Shown here: piece by piece, positions 43,108-51,412 of the stretch | How the letters are laid out: each line of letters begins with the position of its first letter | How positions within the stretch are numbered: position 1 is the stretch's first letter | Assembly: GCA_963786225.1 (NCBI GenBank) | Contig: CAWAYQ010000032.1 | Span: 186,001 to 250,000 of the forward strand | Direction of reading: 5' to 3' | Length of the DNA: 64,000 nucleotides | From: Flaviflagellibacter sp963786225 | GTDB lineage: Bacteria > Pseudomonadota > Alphaproteobacteria > Rhizobiales > Methylopilaceae | The notes under the pieces: model-generated | The model's database searches: none | Seen by the model: only the letters and a program-made list of their open reading frames with translations | What the model was told of the DNA's origin: nothing | Program-made: the position numbers and the translations under genes

Positions 43108-43836
43108 TTATGGACTTGTCATGATCGGCGACGTGCCGAGCGCACCCGAGGACGTCGTGCGGGACATCGTTCTAGGCCCGCGCGGTACGCTGGTCCCGGC
43201 CGCCGTCCCCGATCCGCCGCTGATGCAGCCCGAAGTCGTCGCGCTGACTGAACCGGTGCCCATGTTGGATTGCGTGCCAAAGCCACTGCAAGCGGTGCCT
43301 TGCGACCGTGCTGCAGACTGGTTGATTGCGCCCGACAGGCCCGACGTCGCGTTCGGCGCGCCGGGTGGCACCGCGTTCGTCGCGCCGACTGGCACCGCTG
43401 TGCCGATGCCGGATTCCGGCGACTGGGGGATCTGGCTGCCGCCACCCGGCAGCGTGGTCGCGCTGGGATCAACCGTGTCGTTCGGGTTCGCAGCGGTAGA
43501 GGGCGCCATCGTCGTCGTCGAACGGCCGGACCTAATTTGATCCGTGCCCAGCGTCGAGGCGAAGCCGGGAAGCGGCCCGGAAGTGATACCGTTTAAACCG
43601 GACAAGCCGCCGATCCCGGTCATGCCGATTGGCGAGTTGCTGCCGACCGGCGGGGCGATGGGCGGAATACCGCCCATCGACGGACTGCTGATCGCGTTGT
43701 GGCCGATCGAGCCGGTCGAGATGCTGCTGTGCATTGCACCACTGTGGATCGAACCTCCATGTGCCTGCGCAGAGGCTAGCGTTCCAGCGGTCAGCAAGAT
43801 CGCGACCGTGACTGGTGTGTAAATAATCCTGTTCAT
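43108..43836 (-). CDS. Secreted Gly/Ser/Thr/Pro-rich low-complexity protein
   Basis: The 242-residue protein has a signal peptide (YTPVTVAILLTAGTLASAQA) and an otherwise low-complexity body rich in Gly, Ser, Thr, Pro, with few charged residues and two or three cysteines near the C-terminus (ACSGF, GCISG). It looks like a secreted, disordered or cell-surface protein. No family is recognised. It stands alone between two mobile-element remnants. Confidence 0.65.
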   Translation of the reverse strand: MNRIIYTPVTVAILLTAGTLASAQAHGGSIHSGAMHSSISTGSIGHNAISSPSMGGIPPIAPPVGSNSPIGMTGIGGLSGLNGITSGPLPGFASTLGTDQIRSGRSTTTMAPSTAANPNDTVDPSATTLPGGGSQIPQSPESGIGTAVPVGATNAVPPGAPNATSGLSGAINQSAARSQGTACSGFGTQSNMGTGSVSATTSGCISGGSGTAAGTSVPRGPRTMSRTTSSGALGTSPIMTSP

Positions 43837-44369
43837 AATGCGAAACCTCGCGGAACTCTTTGGTTACCAAGCAAACGTCCGCCCGGAACCGCCGTTCCGG
43901 CCCATCGCCTAAAGGATAAGAGGGTGGCACGGCTGTCCCAATGACCTTTCAGCCCGATACCCCGCTCGTCACGTCCGTTGTTGGCTTGGCACCATAAAAC
44001 GAGCGCCTGCAGTCTCAGGCGGTCTTGTGCCCTGAATCGGCGCTTAAAGCAGGTGGTGTGCGTCTCCCCTAGGGAGCGCCTTAGGAGGGTGCCGGAAGGG
44101 TGTGTTCTACCTTTCCCAGCGGTGCCCGATCCCCACCGATGTTCTCCGTGCTTCCTCGGTTTAGTGCTTCTCTGTCTACCTAGCGGTGCCCCTCTGTCTC
44201 CCTAGTGGTACGTACGGAATGGTCTTGATATCCAAACGCGCAGCTGCATAGTCGTAAAAATATCTCGGCAATTTCTTCGATATCTGCGGCCAGTGGAAGC
44301 TGTGCTGTGGCAGCGCTGAGTTTGTGGCGAGCTTTTGCGAGGAGGCGAGCGCAAGGGACTCTCGCAGGT
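43837..44369. other. Non-coding stretch of 533 bp with a short direct repeat
   Basis: No supported gene. It holds an 18-bp imperfect direct repeat (CTCTGTCTNCCTAGNGGT) at 44170 and 44192. It lies just downstream of the integrase fragment and may be the eroded edge of the integrated element. Confidence 0.4.
44170..44209. repeat. Two copies of an 18-bp direct repeat
   Basis: CTCTGTCTACCTAGCGGT (44170-44187) and CTCTGTCTCCCTAGTGGT (44192-44209) match at 16 of 18 positions with a 22-bp period. Function is unknown; recombinase arm-type sites are one possibility given the adjacent integrase fragment. Confidence 0.5.
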
Positions 44370-44993
44370 CTATTGCAAAGCCCACTCCGCCAGCGCCCGC
44401 GAGAACTCCATGAGACGCATCCCGCGCGACACTGCATCAACGGTGGTAATTCCGCGACGGGCCAGGAGCCGGTCCACGACAGGACCTAGCTGTTCCTCAA
44501 GACGCGCCCCGTCTAGCCGCTCGGCCTTGCCCGCTTCGGCATCAGCCGCGAAAGCCTCAGTCTCTAAGGCCTCCTGGTCTCGCTCATAGGAAGTTGTCGT
44601 GCTGCCGTCCGCTTCGTTCTGGATGGAGATGCTGGGGGCTGCCTCAAGGTCCGCCGCCCACGACCGATAAAGCTCGCCGGACAGTGCCACGCATTGCCGA
44701 TGGGTGAGGGGGACGGGCTTGTTGGCCCGAAGGTTCGCGTAGATACCCTCCAGGTAGGCAATGGCCTCAGCCTGCGGCCTCTTGGCCTCCCCGGGCTCGG
44801 ATGTCTTCAGGGAGAACCGTATGGACAGCATCCGGTCGGTGATGGTGATCGGTACCACCGCATCACCACGTGGCACTTCCAGCCGCATGCCAATGAGTTG
44901 GGCCCTTAGGTCCGCCGGAATGCGTTGCTCAAAGCGTAGCTGGGACGAGTTTTTTCGCCGTGTCGGTGCCACAGTTTCAGTCCCATGTCGCAC
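44370..44993 (-). pseudogene. Truncated tyrosine integrase, N-terminal part only
   Basis: The 207-residue reading frame (GTG at 44993) contains LRFEQRIPADLRAQL, SIRFSLKTSEPGEAKRPQAEA and LTHRQCVALSGELYRSWAADL, the N-terminal and core-binding regions of genomic-island integrases (DUF6538 type). The reading stops at 44370 before any catalytic RHRY domain, and no catalytic domain is seen downstream. It lies directly downstream of tRNA-Leu in the same direction, the usual place for an island integrase. The open frame actually runs back through the tRNA to 45152, which is not coding. Confidence 0.7.
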
Positions 44994-45071
44994 GCCTTTG
45001 TCACACAGTCGGGCGAGCGCAAGCGATTGATAAAGCTTATCTATCTGGGACGGAAAGGGATTCTGAAAAAG

Positions 45072-45158
45072 TGGTGCCCAGGAAAGGACTCGAACCTTCA
45101 CGGCCGTGAAGCCGCCAGCACCTGAAGCTGGTGCGTCTACCAATTCCGCCACCTGGGC
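45072..45158 (-). tRNA. tRNA-Leu (anticodon CAG)
   Basis: Reading leftwards: the acceptor strand GCCCAGG pairs with CCTGGGC, a D-arm with GGTAGACGC, an anticodon stem ACCAGC/GCTGG with loop TTCAGGT (CAG), a variable arm GGCTTCACGGCC, a T-arm GTTCGAGTCC, and an encoded CCA. Length 87 bases is right for a type-II leucine tRNA. It is the likely integration site of the element whose integrase fragment follows it. Confidence 0.92.
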
Positions 45159-45343
45159 ACGGGCGCCGTCATAGAGGGCGCGGCATCTGCGGTCAACGGC
45201 ACCGGTCGTGTTTCGGACGGCGCGCAGGGACCGTCCTGACGCTGGCGCTGTGGTTTGCCTCCCGGCAGGGCGTTCTGCACTCTGGACGGGCTGGGGGGCA
45301 TGGCTTAATCAGGCCGCTCCCGCCTGTTAAGAAGAGGTCGAAA

Positions 45344-46321
45344 ATGCCGCGCGCCATGGTTTCGGACCGGATCGTCACCGTGTTCGGAGGCTCCGGCTTT
45401 ATCGGGCGCCATGTAGTTCGCGCTTTGGCCGAGCGTGGCTGGCGCGTCCGCAATGCATGTCGCCGGCCCGATCTGGCGCAGCACCTGCAACCGCTCGGCT
45501 CGGTCGGACAGATCGTCTCGGTCCAGGCGAATGTGCGCCATGCGCCGTCCGTCCGCGCCGCGGTCGAGGGCGCCGACGCCGTCGTCAATCTTGTGGCTAT
45601 CCTCCATGAGAGCGGCCGGCAGACCTTTGGCGAGGTGCATGTGGGCGGCGCGCGCCGGGTGGCGGAAGCCGCCAAGGCGGCCGGAATTGACTCGCTGGTG
45701 CACATATCGGCGCTCGGCGCGGATCTGAATTCGGCATCGGTCTATGCCCGCACCAAGGCCGAAGGTGAAGCGGCGGTGATGAAGGCGTTCGCGAACGCCG
45801 TCATCATGCGGCCTTCCATCGTGTTCGGGCCGGAGGATCAATTCTTCAACCGCTTTGCCGCGCTGGCTCGCTTTTCGCCCGTTCTGCCGCTGATCGGTGG
45901 CGGGCACACGAAATTTCAGCCGGTGTTTGCGGGCGACGTCGCAAATGCCGTGGCTGCCGCGCTCGACGCCAGGGCGGTGCCCGGCGCGACCTACGAGCTG
46001 GGCGGGCCGGAGGTGAAGAGCTTCCGCGAAATTCTCAAATACATACTCGCGGTGACGGGCCGCAAACGCCTGCTCGTGCCGCTTCCGTTCCCGATTGCGT
46101 CACTGCAGGCGATGTTCCTTCAGCTTCTGCCGTCGCCGATGCTGACGGTCGATCAGGTTGAACTCCTGAAGACCGACAACGTGGTGTCGACGGCGGCGAT
46201 GAAGGAAGGCCGCGCGCTGGAAAATCTCGACGTGCGGCCCACCGCGATCGAGACGGTGGTTCCGGGCTATCTCTATCGCTTCCGCAAGGCCGGGCAGTTC
46301 ACGGACATCCGCGCGCTTTAG
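45344..46321 (+). CDS. NDUFA9-like NAD(P)-binding protein (complex I accessory type)
   Basis: The 325-residue protein has a Rossmann motif VFGGSGFIGRHVVRAL near the N-terminus, VVNLVAILHESG, VHISALGAD, and the ARTKAEGEAAV Tyr-Lys-like region, with a C-terminal domain containing MLTVDQVELLKTDNVVS. This is the complex-I NDUFA9 subfamily of atypical SDR proteins in alphaproteobacteria. AAGAGG lies before the ATG at 45344; the longer frame from 45131 runs into the tRNA. It marks the start of the chromosomal backbone. Confidence 0.9.
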   Translation: MPRAMVSDRIVTVFGGSGFIGRHVVRALAERGWRVRNACRRPDLAQHLQPLGSVGQIVSVQANVRHAPSVRAAVEGADAVVNLVAILHESGRQTFGEVHVGGARRVAEAAKAAGIDSLVHISALGADLNSASVYARTKAEGEAAVMKAFANAVIMRPSIVFGPEDQFFNRFAALARFSPVLPLIGGGHTKFQPVFAGDVANAVAAALDARAVPGATYELGGPEVKSFREILKYILAVTGRKRLLVPLPFPIASLQAMFLQLLPSPMLTVDQVELLKTDNVVSTAAMKEGRALENLDVRPTAIETVVPGYLYRFRKAGQFTDIRAL

Positions 46322-46365
46322 GTCCCGGACAAGCGGTGCGTCCAGAAGACGCGGCCTCCCTCTCC

Positions 46366-46452
46366 CCGAGCGAGGTGCGGGTGTCTACCCGACTTGGCCC
46401 TTCAACGAGCTCGAACTCGGCGAACACCCGAGTTCAGGTGGGAGAGGCGGTC
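46366..46452. repeat. Intergenic hairpin mosaic between convergent genes
   Basis: CCTCTCCC-type and GGGAGAGG words flank GGGTGTCTACCC and ACTCGG-containing segments. The words resemble those of the hairpin array at 51311. It probably belongs to the same family of short interspersed palindromic elements and may serve as the terminator between the two convergent genes. Confidence 0.4.
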
Positions 46453-46461
46453 CGGGAACAG

Positions 46462-47268
46462 TCAGCCGACGAGCATCAATCCGACAAGACCTGCCGAACC
46501 GACGATGATCCGCCACCAGGCGAACAGTGCGAAGCCGTGGCGCGTGACGTAATCCAGCACGGTTTTGACCACGATCACCGCCGTGATGAAGGCTGCGACG
46601 AAGCCGATCGCGGTGATGGCGAGATCGTCGGCCGAGAGCATGTCGCGGTTCTTGTAGAGATCGAGCGTGAAGGCGCCGGCCATGGTCGGCATGGCGAGGA
46701 AGAACGAGAACTCCGCCGCCGCTCGCTTGCTGGCGCCGAGAAGAAGCGCGCCGGCGATGGTCGAACCGGAGCGTGAGACGCCGGGGATCATCGCAAGGCA
46801 CTGGAAGATGCCGATGAAGAGGTAGGTCGGCAGCGGAAATTTCGTCGCGTCGGTGTGGCGGACTTCAAGCTTGAGCCGGTCGATCCAGAGCAGCGCGATG
46901 CCGCCGAGGATCAGCGCGAGGCAGACGACGAGGGGTGTTTCGAACAGCACACTCTTGATGAAGTCGTGAGACAGGGCACCCACGATCGCGGCCGGCAGAA
47001 AGGCGATCAGCACGCCGAGCACGAAGCGCTGCGCCGACGGGTCGGACGGCAGCGCGGTTGCGATGCTCCACAGACGGTGGGCGTAGACGGTGAGGATCGC
47101 GAGGATGGCGCCGAGCTGGATCAGCACCTCGAAGGTCTTGCCGGTCAATTCGAAGCCGAGGAAATGCCCGAGCAGAAGGATATGGCCCGTTGAGGAGACC
47201 GGAATGAACTCGGTCGCGCCCTCGACGACGCCCAGCAGAAGGGCCTCGAGAACCCGTATCGTATCCAT
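46462..47268 (-). CDS. uppP: Undecaprenyl-diphosphatase UppP (BacA)
   Basis: The 268-residue integral membrane protein has eight or so hydrophobic segments and both family motifs: EGATEFIPVSSTGH (residues 17-30, catalytic Glu and Ser region) and MIPGVSRSGSTIAGALLLG (Arg/Ser region). It dephosphorylates undecaprenyl diphosphate to recycle the peptidoglycan lipid carrier and confers some bacitracin resistance. It is convergent with the NDUFA9-like gene and divergent from the glutathione-transferase-like gene. Confidence 0.96.
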   Translation of the reverse strand: MDTIRVLEALLLGVVEGATEFIPVSSTGHILLLGHFLGFELTGKTFEVLIQLGAILAILTVYAHRLWSIATALPSDPSAQRFVLGVLIAFLPAAIVGALSHDFIKSVLFETPLVVCLALILGGIALLWIDRLKLEVRHTDATKFPLPTYLFIGIFQCLAMIPGVSRSGSTIAGALLLGASKRAAAEFSFFLAMPTMAGAFTLDLYKNRDMLSADDLAITAIGFVAAFITAVIVVKTVLDYVTRHGFALFAWWRIIVGSAGLVGLMLVG

Positions 47269-47397
47269 GTGGTATGCCCCCAGAACGCCCGAATCTGTTG
47301 CCGGAACCGGGGCGGGGTTCTATACCCTGACAAAGCCGCGCGCCATTCGCTTCGCGCCCCGCTCCCCCTCCCGCGGACAGTTAATACAGCCCAGTTC

Positions 47398-48090
47398 ATG
47401 GCGATTTTATATCATCACCCCTTCTGCCCGTTTTCGCGTTTCGTCCGGCTTGTCATGGCCGAGATGGGCATGGATGCGGATCTGATCGAGGAAAAGGTGT
47501 GGGAGCGGCGCGAGGGCTTTCTCGCACTGAACCCGGCCGGGACGACGCCGGTTCTGACTGAGGAGCAGATTGCCGCAGTGCCGGGCGCGACCGTGATTGC
47601 GGAATGGCTTGATGAGACACGCGGCCTTGCCCTCGGCGACCGTCGTCTGCTGCCTGAAAACCCCGAAACGCGTGTCGAGGTACGGCGGCTGACAGCGTGG
47701 TTTTCCGAGAAGTTTGCCGAGGAAGTGTCGGTGCCTCTGGTGCAGGAGAAGATCTACAAACGCTTCACACCGGCGACAGCGGGCGGCGGCGCACCCGATC
47801 CGGCAGCGATCCGGGCCGCGAAAAACAACATCCGCTATCACCTCAAATATATCGGCTTCCTGATCCGGCAGCGGAACTGGCTTGCCGGCGACACGCTGAC
47901 CTATCCCGACCTGATGGCCGCGGCGCATCTGTCGGTCGCCGACTATCTCGGCGACGTGCCCTGGGCCGAGGATGCCAGCGCGCGCGACTGGTATGCGCGC
48001 ATCAAATCGCGGCCGAGCTTCCGGACCCTGATCTCCGACCGGGTGGCGGGCATGGCGCCGTCCGCCGTCTATGCCGATCTCGACTTCTGA
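47398..48090 (+). CDS. Glutathione S-transferase family protein
   Basis: The 230-residue protein has an N-terminal thioredoxin-like GST domain (ILYHHPFCPFSRFVRLVMAEMG, then LNPAGTTPVLTEEQ with the cis-Pro) and a helical C-terminal domain with the DLMAAAHLSVADYLG motif. The CPFS element near the N-terminus suggests a Cys- or Ser-type GST. Start at 47398 is chosen by the domain boundary. It overlaps the SDR gene at 48071 by 20 bp. Confidence 0.92.
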   Translation: MAILYHHPFCPFSRFVRLVMAEMGMDADLIEEKVWERREGFLALNPAGTTPVLTEEQIAAVPGATVIAEWLDETRGLALGDRRLLPENPETRVEVRRLTAWFSEKFAEEVSVPLVQEKIYKRFTPATAGGGAPDPAAIRAAKNNIRYHLKYIGFLIRQRNWLAGDTLTYPDLMAAAHLSVADYLGDVPWAEDASARDWYARIKSRPSFRTLISDRVAGMAPSAVYADLDF

Positions 48091-48964
48091 ACCGCCCGCA
48101 CTGCTGCTCGTGCTCGGCATGGGCTATTCGGCGTCGCGCTTCGTCGAGCTTCATCGTGGAACATTCGCGCGCGTCGCGGCGACGGCGCGGCGTATGGACA
48201 AGGTCGCGGCGCTGAAAGCGGACGGCGTCGAGGCTCATCTGTTCGACGGCGCGGCGTCACCCGGGCTTTTGCAGGCGGCGCGCGACGCGAGCCATGTTCT
48301 GGTCTCCATTCCTCCTGGCGAGAGCGGCGATCCGGCATTGAATGCGCTCGGCCCGGTTTTGGCCGGCAACCGCGCTTTGAGCTGGATCGGATATCTGTCG
48401 ACGACGGCAGTCTATGGCGACCATCAGGGCGGCTGGGTCGATGAAGACACGCCGGTTTCGCCGCAAAGCGCGCGGGCGAAGCGGCGGGCGGCGGCCGAAG
48501 AGGCGTGGCGCGCGCTCGCGCATGACAGGCGCGCCGTCCAGATCTTCCGGCTGTCGGGGATATACGGGCCGGGCCGCAATGCCCTCGTCGATTTGAAGCA
48601 CGGTAACGCCCGGCGGCTGACCAAGCCCGGCCAGGTGTTCAATCGCATTCATGTCGACGACATCGCGCGAGTACTGGCGGCGGCGATCAGGCGGCCTGGC
48701 GCGGGGCCGGTTTTCAACCTTGCGGATCAGGAGCCGGCGCCCATTCACGAAGTAGTGACTTATGCGGCAAGCCTGCTGGGCATCGAGCCTCCGCCGCTCG
48801 TGCGGGTTGAAGAGGCCGACCTCTCGGACATGGCAAAAAGCTTCTGGTCAGAAAATAAACGCATATCTATCAATGGCTTGCACGCTGGTCTCGGCGTCGA
48901 TCTGGCGTTTCCGACCTATCGGGAAGGGCTCGCCTCCCTGTTCGCGGCCGGCGAGGGGCGTTGA
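48071..48964 (+). CDS. SDR-type NAD(P)-dependent oxidoreductase/epimerase, YeeZ-like
   Basis: The 297-residue protein has an N-terminal nucleotide-binding strand LLLVLGMGYSASRFVEL, then HVLVSIPPGESGDP, IGYLSTTAVYGDHQGGWV and RLSGIYGPGRN, followed by FNRIHVDDIARVLAAAI. This is the YeeZ/atypical extended SDR group. The substrate is unknown. It begins inside the end of the GST gene and is probably cotranscribed with it. Confidence 0.9.
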   Translation: MPISTSEPPALLLVLGMGYSASRFVELHRGTFARVAATARRMDKVAALKADGVEAHLFDGAASPGLLQAARDASHVLVSIPPGESGDPALNALGPVLAGNRALSWIGYLSTTAVYGDHQGGWVDEDTPVSPQSARAKRRAAAEEAWRALAHDRRAVQIFRLSGIYGPGRNALVDLKHGNARRLTKPGQVFNRIHVDDIARVLAAAIRRPGAGPVFNLADQEPAPIHEVVTYAASLLGIEPPPLVRVEEADLSDMAKSFWSENKRISINGLHAGLGVDLAFPTYREGLASLFAAGEGR

Positions 48965-49105
48965 AAAACATCCGAAACTTACGGAACCGGTATGCGGGGT
49001 CGACGTTATCGCTGCAGGACCAGGACACGGCGACTTCTCAGCCCCCCAGCCCCTCGCCGGGTCAGGTCTTCTAAGCCGGACAGCTCACCAGCTGTCCGGC
49101 TTTTT
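48965..49105 (+). ncRNA. Possible small RNA or leader ending at a strong terminator
   Basis: The 220-bp gap between the SDR gene and ku has no gene, but a strong rho-independent terminator sits in its middle. It could simply be the SDR operon's trailer. A free-standing small transcript from the GAAACTTACGGAACC region is the alternative. No promoter was proved. Confidence 0.25.
49074..49105 (+). terminator. Rho-independent terminator before ku
   Basis: AGCCGGACAGCT and AGCTGTCCGGCT form a 12-bp perfect stem with a CACC loop, followed by TTTTTC. It ends transcription from the GST-SDR pair so that ku is transcribed from its own promoter. Confidence 0.85.
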
Positions 49106-49184
49106 CTTTGCCGCTATGCGCGATGTGGAACCCGGCAGAGCCGAGGCCGTTGAATCGGACCTTGCGTACTGGAGGAACCCCGTC

Positions 49185-50111
49185 ATGGCCCCGCGCGCGT
49201 CCTGGAAGGGCTACCTGAAGCTCTCGCTCGTCTCGTGTTCGGTCGCGCTGTTTCCAGCCTCGAGCGCCTCGGAGCGGATTTCCTTCAACACCCTCAACCG
49301 CGAAACCGGAAATCGGCTACGTCAGCAGATGATCGATGCGGAGACCGAGGAGGTCGTGGACCGGGAAGATCGGGTGCGCGGCTATGAATTCGCCAAGGGC
49401 AATTACGTCGTGGTCGAGGACGAGGACCTCGAAAAGGTGCAGCTCGAATCCAGCCATACGATCGACATCCAGCAATTCGTCCCCGAGGACCAGTTCGATC
49501 AGGTCTATCTCGACGGTTCTCATTATCTTGCTCCCGATGACAAGGTCGGGGCGGAAGCATTCGCCGTCATCCGGGAGGCGATGAAGAAGAAGAAGGTGGT
49601 CGGGATCGGCCGCCTCGTCATGAACCGGCGCGAGCGGATCGTTGCGCTCTCGCCGCGCGACAAAGGCATCCTCGTGACGACGGTGAACTACAAATATGAG
49701 GTGCGCGACGACAAGGCGTATTTCGACGAAATTCCCGATGTCGATATTCCCGAGGAGATGATGGAGCTCGCCGAGCACATCATCGACAAGAAGAAGGGCA
49801 AGTTCGATCCCGACAAGTTCGAGGACCGCTACGAGAACGCCCTCATCGAGATGCTCAGGGACAAGCAGGCCGGTCGCGAAATCAAGGCGCCGAAAGAGGC
49901 CAAGCCCTCCAACGTCATCAATCTCATGGATGCGCTGCGCCGCTCGATTGAAAGCGATAAGGCCGGCAAGTCCGAGAAGTCTGAGAAGTCCGAAAAATCC
50001 GAGAAGTCCGAAGAGTCATCGCCATCGCGCAGGCCGGCCGCGAAAAGCAAAACGCGCGGCACAAAGAAAAGTGTTGCGCAAAAGCCAGCGAGAAAGCGCG
50101 CGAGAGGATAA
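49185..50111 (+). CDS. ku: Bacterial Ku protein (non-homologous end joining)
   Basis: The 308-residue protein starts MAPRASWKGYLKLSLVSCSV, the invariant bacterial Ku opening, with RISFNTLNRETGNRLR, the YEFAKGNYVVVEDED segment and the IDIQQFVPEDQFDQVYLDGSHYL core. A basic C-terminal tail holds five SEK-type 3-residue repeats (nucleotides 49971-50015) followed by Arg/Lys-rich sequence. Ku dimers ring DNA ends and recruit LigD. GGAGGAAC lies before the ATG. The long frame from 48762 is not coding before 49185. It precedes the BRCT-like/TPR gene and ligD. Confidence 0.96.
   Translation: MAPRASWKGYLKLSLVSCSVALFPASSASERISFNTLNRETGNRLRQQMIDAETEEVVDREDRVRGYEFAKGNYVVVEDEDLEKVQLESSHTIDIQQFVPEDQFDQVYLDGSHYLAPDDKVGAEAFAVIREAMKKKKVVGIGRLVMNRRERIVALSPRDKGILVTTVNYKYEVRDDKAYFDEIPDVDIPEEMMELAEHIIDKKKGKFDPDKFEDRYENALIEMLRDKQAGREIKAPKEAKPSNVINLMDALRRSIESDKAGKSEKSEKSEKSEKSEESSPSRRPAAKSKTRGTKKSVAQKPARKRARG
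49971..50015 (+). repeat. Five tandem 9-bp repeats in the ku tail
   Basis: The sequence TCCGAGAAG and close variants occurs five times, encoding SEKSEKSEKSEKSEE. It probably expands or contracts by slippage without shifting the frame, altering the length of the basic, DNA-contacting tail. Confidence 0.85.
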
Positions 50112-50198
50112 GCGCAAAAAAGGTTTCGCACTTTTAACCAATTCTGCCGCACACTTTGATTGCGGGCGTGATTCGTATTCATCCCATGCTCGCGGTGG

Positions 50199-51302
50199 GT
50201 GGGGATGTACGATCTCGACCGCGCATCGGTCTTCGTTCTTGGCCGGGTCTACGGACTCTCACGGCGGGAACTCGGCGCCGCCATTTCTCGGGCGGGCGCG
50301 AAGCTTCACAATCGTTTGAAAAAACGGGTCACCCTCGTTGCTGTCGGCAGCGGAGCGGCTCACGCGCTGCTGTCGGGCTCGCGAATGATCAACCTCCTGG
50401 AGCGCATGCCGGACCATGCCGCCCTCATCAGCGAAGTGGCGTTCCAGAGAAGCCTCGGTCTCGCGCCGCCACCGGTCAACGAAGCGCGCTGGATGACAGC
50501 CGCCGACGTCGCGCGGCTGTCGGGCCTTGATGAAGAATTTTTGTTCTGGCTGGCATTGTTCGACGTGATCGAACCGGTCGACGACCTGTTCGGATACCGC
50601 GACCTCGTCTCCGCGAAAGAATCCGCGCGCCTGATGGTTGAGGGTTGCGATTTCGCAGCCCTCGTCACTGCCGCGGTGGCGCTTCGGCACAATGGGGTGC
50701 GCCTGAGCGAAGTACGGCTGACGGTCGGACCTGACGGCGCGGTGTGCCGCGAAATAGAAGGCGTGCTGGCGCGGCTCGACGGGCAATTCGCTCTGCCGTT
50801 CGATGCGGCGCCGGAAAAGATCGACGACATCATCGAATGCGCCGAAGAAGCGGAACTGCTCGGCGATCTCGATGTGGCGGAGCGTCTGTACGATCTTGCC
50901 ATGAAGATGGACCGTGACGATCCGATTACGCCGTTCAACCTCGGCAATGTGCTCGACGCGCAGGGACGCGGCGCCGAGGCGCGCATCCTCTGGCAGAAGG
51001 CCCTGATCCGCGCGCCCTGTTTCCCCGAGGCCTGGTTCAACCTCGCGGTGGCCGAGGAGGAGGCGGGGCGGACCGACGAGGCGGTGACGCATTACTGCCG
51101 GGCCCTGCACATCGCGGGCGATTACAGCGACGCCGCCTATAATCTCGCTTTGCTTCTGCATGGGATCGGACGCTTTGCCGACGCCCTGCCGGTCTGGGAG
51201 CATTTCATCTCCATTGAGCCGGGTACGCCTGCCGCGCAGGCCGCGCGGAAGAAGGCGATCGAGTGCCGGTTCCGGATGCGCGGGCTGACGGTCGCGGGGT
51301 AG
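50199..51302 (+). CDS. Three-domain protein: BRCT-like, MerR-like helix-turn-helix, TPR, between ku and ligD
   Basis: The 367-residue protein has an N-terminal domain (8-88) resembling BRCT: SVFVLGRVYGLSRRELGAAI, RAGAKLHNRLKKRVTLVAVG and ISEVAFQRSLGL. A MerR-like winged helix follows (98-150): WMTAADVARLSGLDEEF and GYRDLVSAKESARLM. Last come three to four TPR repeats (210-345), for example AERLYDLAMKMDRDDPITPF and AWFNLAVAEEEAGRTDEAV. The start may be the GTG at 50199 or the ATG at 50205; both have weak ribosome sites. Its place between ku and ligD suggests a regulator or scaffold of end joining. Domain calls are pattern-based. Confidence 0.8.
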   Translation: MGMYDLDRASVFVLGRVYGLSRRELGAAISRAGAKLHNRLKKRVTLVAVGSGAAHALLSGSRMINLLERMPDHAALISEVAFQRSLGLAPPPVNEARWMTAADVARLSGLDEEFLFWLALFDVIEPVDDLFGYRDLVSAKESARLMVEGCDFAALVTAAVALRHNGVRLSEVRLTVGPDGAVCREIEGVLARLDGQFALPFDAAPEKIDDIIECAEEAELLGDLDVAERLYDLAMKMDRDDPITPFNLGNVLDAQGRGAEARILWQKALIRAPCFPEAWFNLAVAEEEAGRTDEAVTHYCRALHIAGDYSDAAYNLALLLHGIGRFADALPVWEHFISIEPGTPAAQAARKKAIECRFRMRGLTVAG

Positions 51303-51310
51303 GTTGCCCC

Positions 51311-51338
51311 CGACCTCTCCCGCGTGCGGGAGAGGTCG
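51311..51338. repeat. 13-bp perfect hairpin after the BRCT-like/TPR gene
   Basis: CGACCTCTCCCGC and GCGGGAGAGGTCG are separated by GT. It follows the stop at 51302 and is the first of a set of hairpins before ligD (with TTGCGC-GGA-GCGCAA at 51341). Confidence 0.8.
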
Positions 51339-51412
51339 AGTTGCGCGGAGCGCAACCGGGAGAGGGGAATTCCGATCTCCACCTCACATCTTGCCCTCTC
51401 TCCGCTCGCCTC

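Noticed and set aside
43121..43540. Rightward open frame of 139 codons opposite the glycine-rich secreted protein
   Set aside because: The leftward frame has a proper signal peptide and start; the rightward frame is its complement.
44994..45152. N-terminal extension of the integrase frame starting MAELVDAPASGAGG
   Set aside because: This is translation through tRNA-Leu, a well-known artefact.
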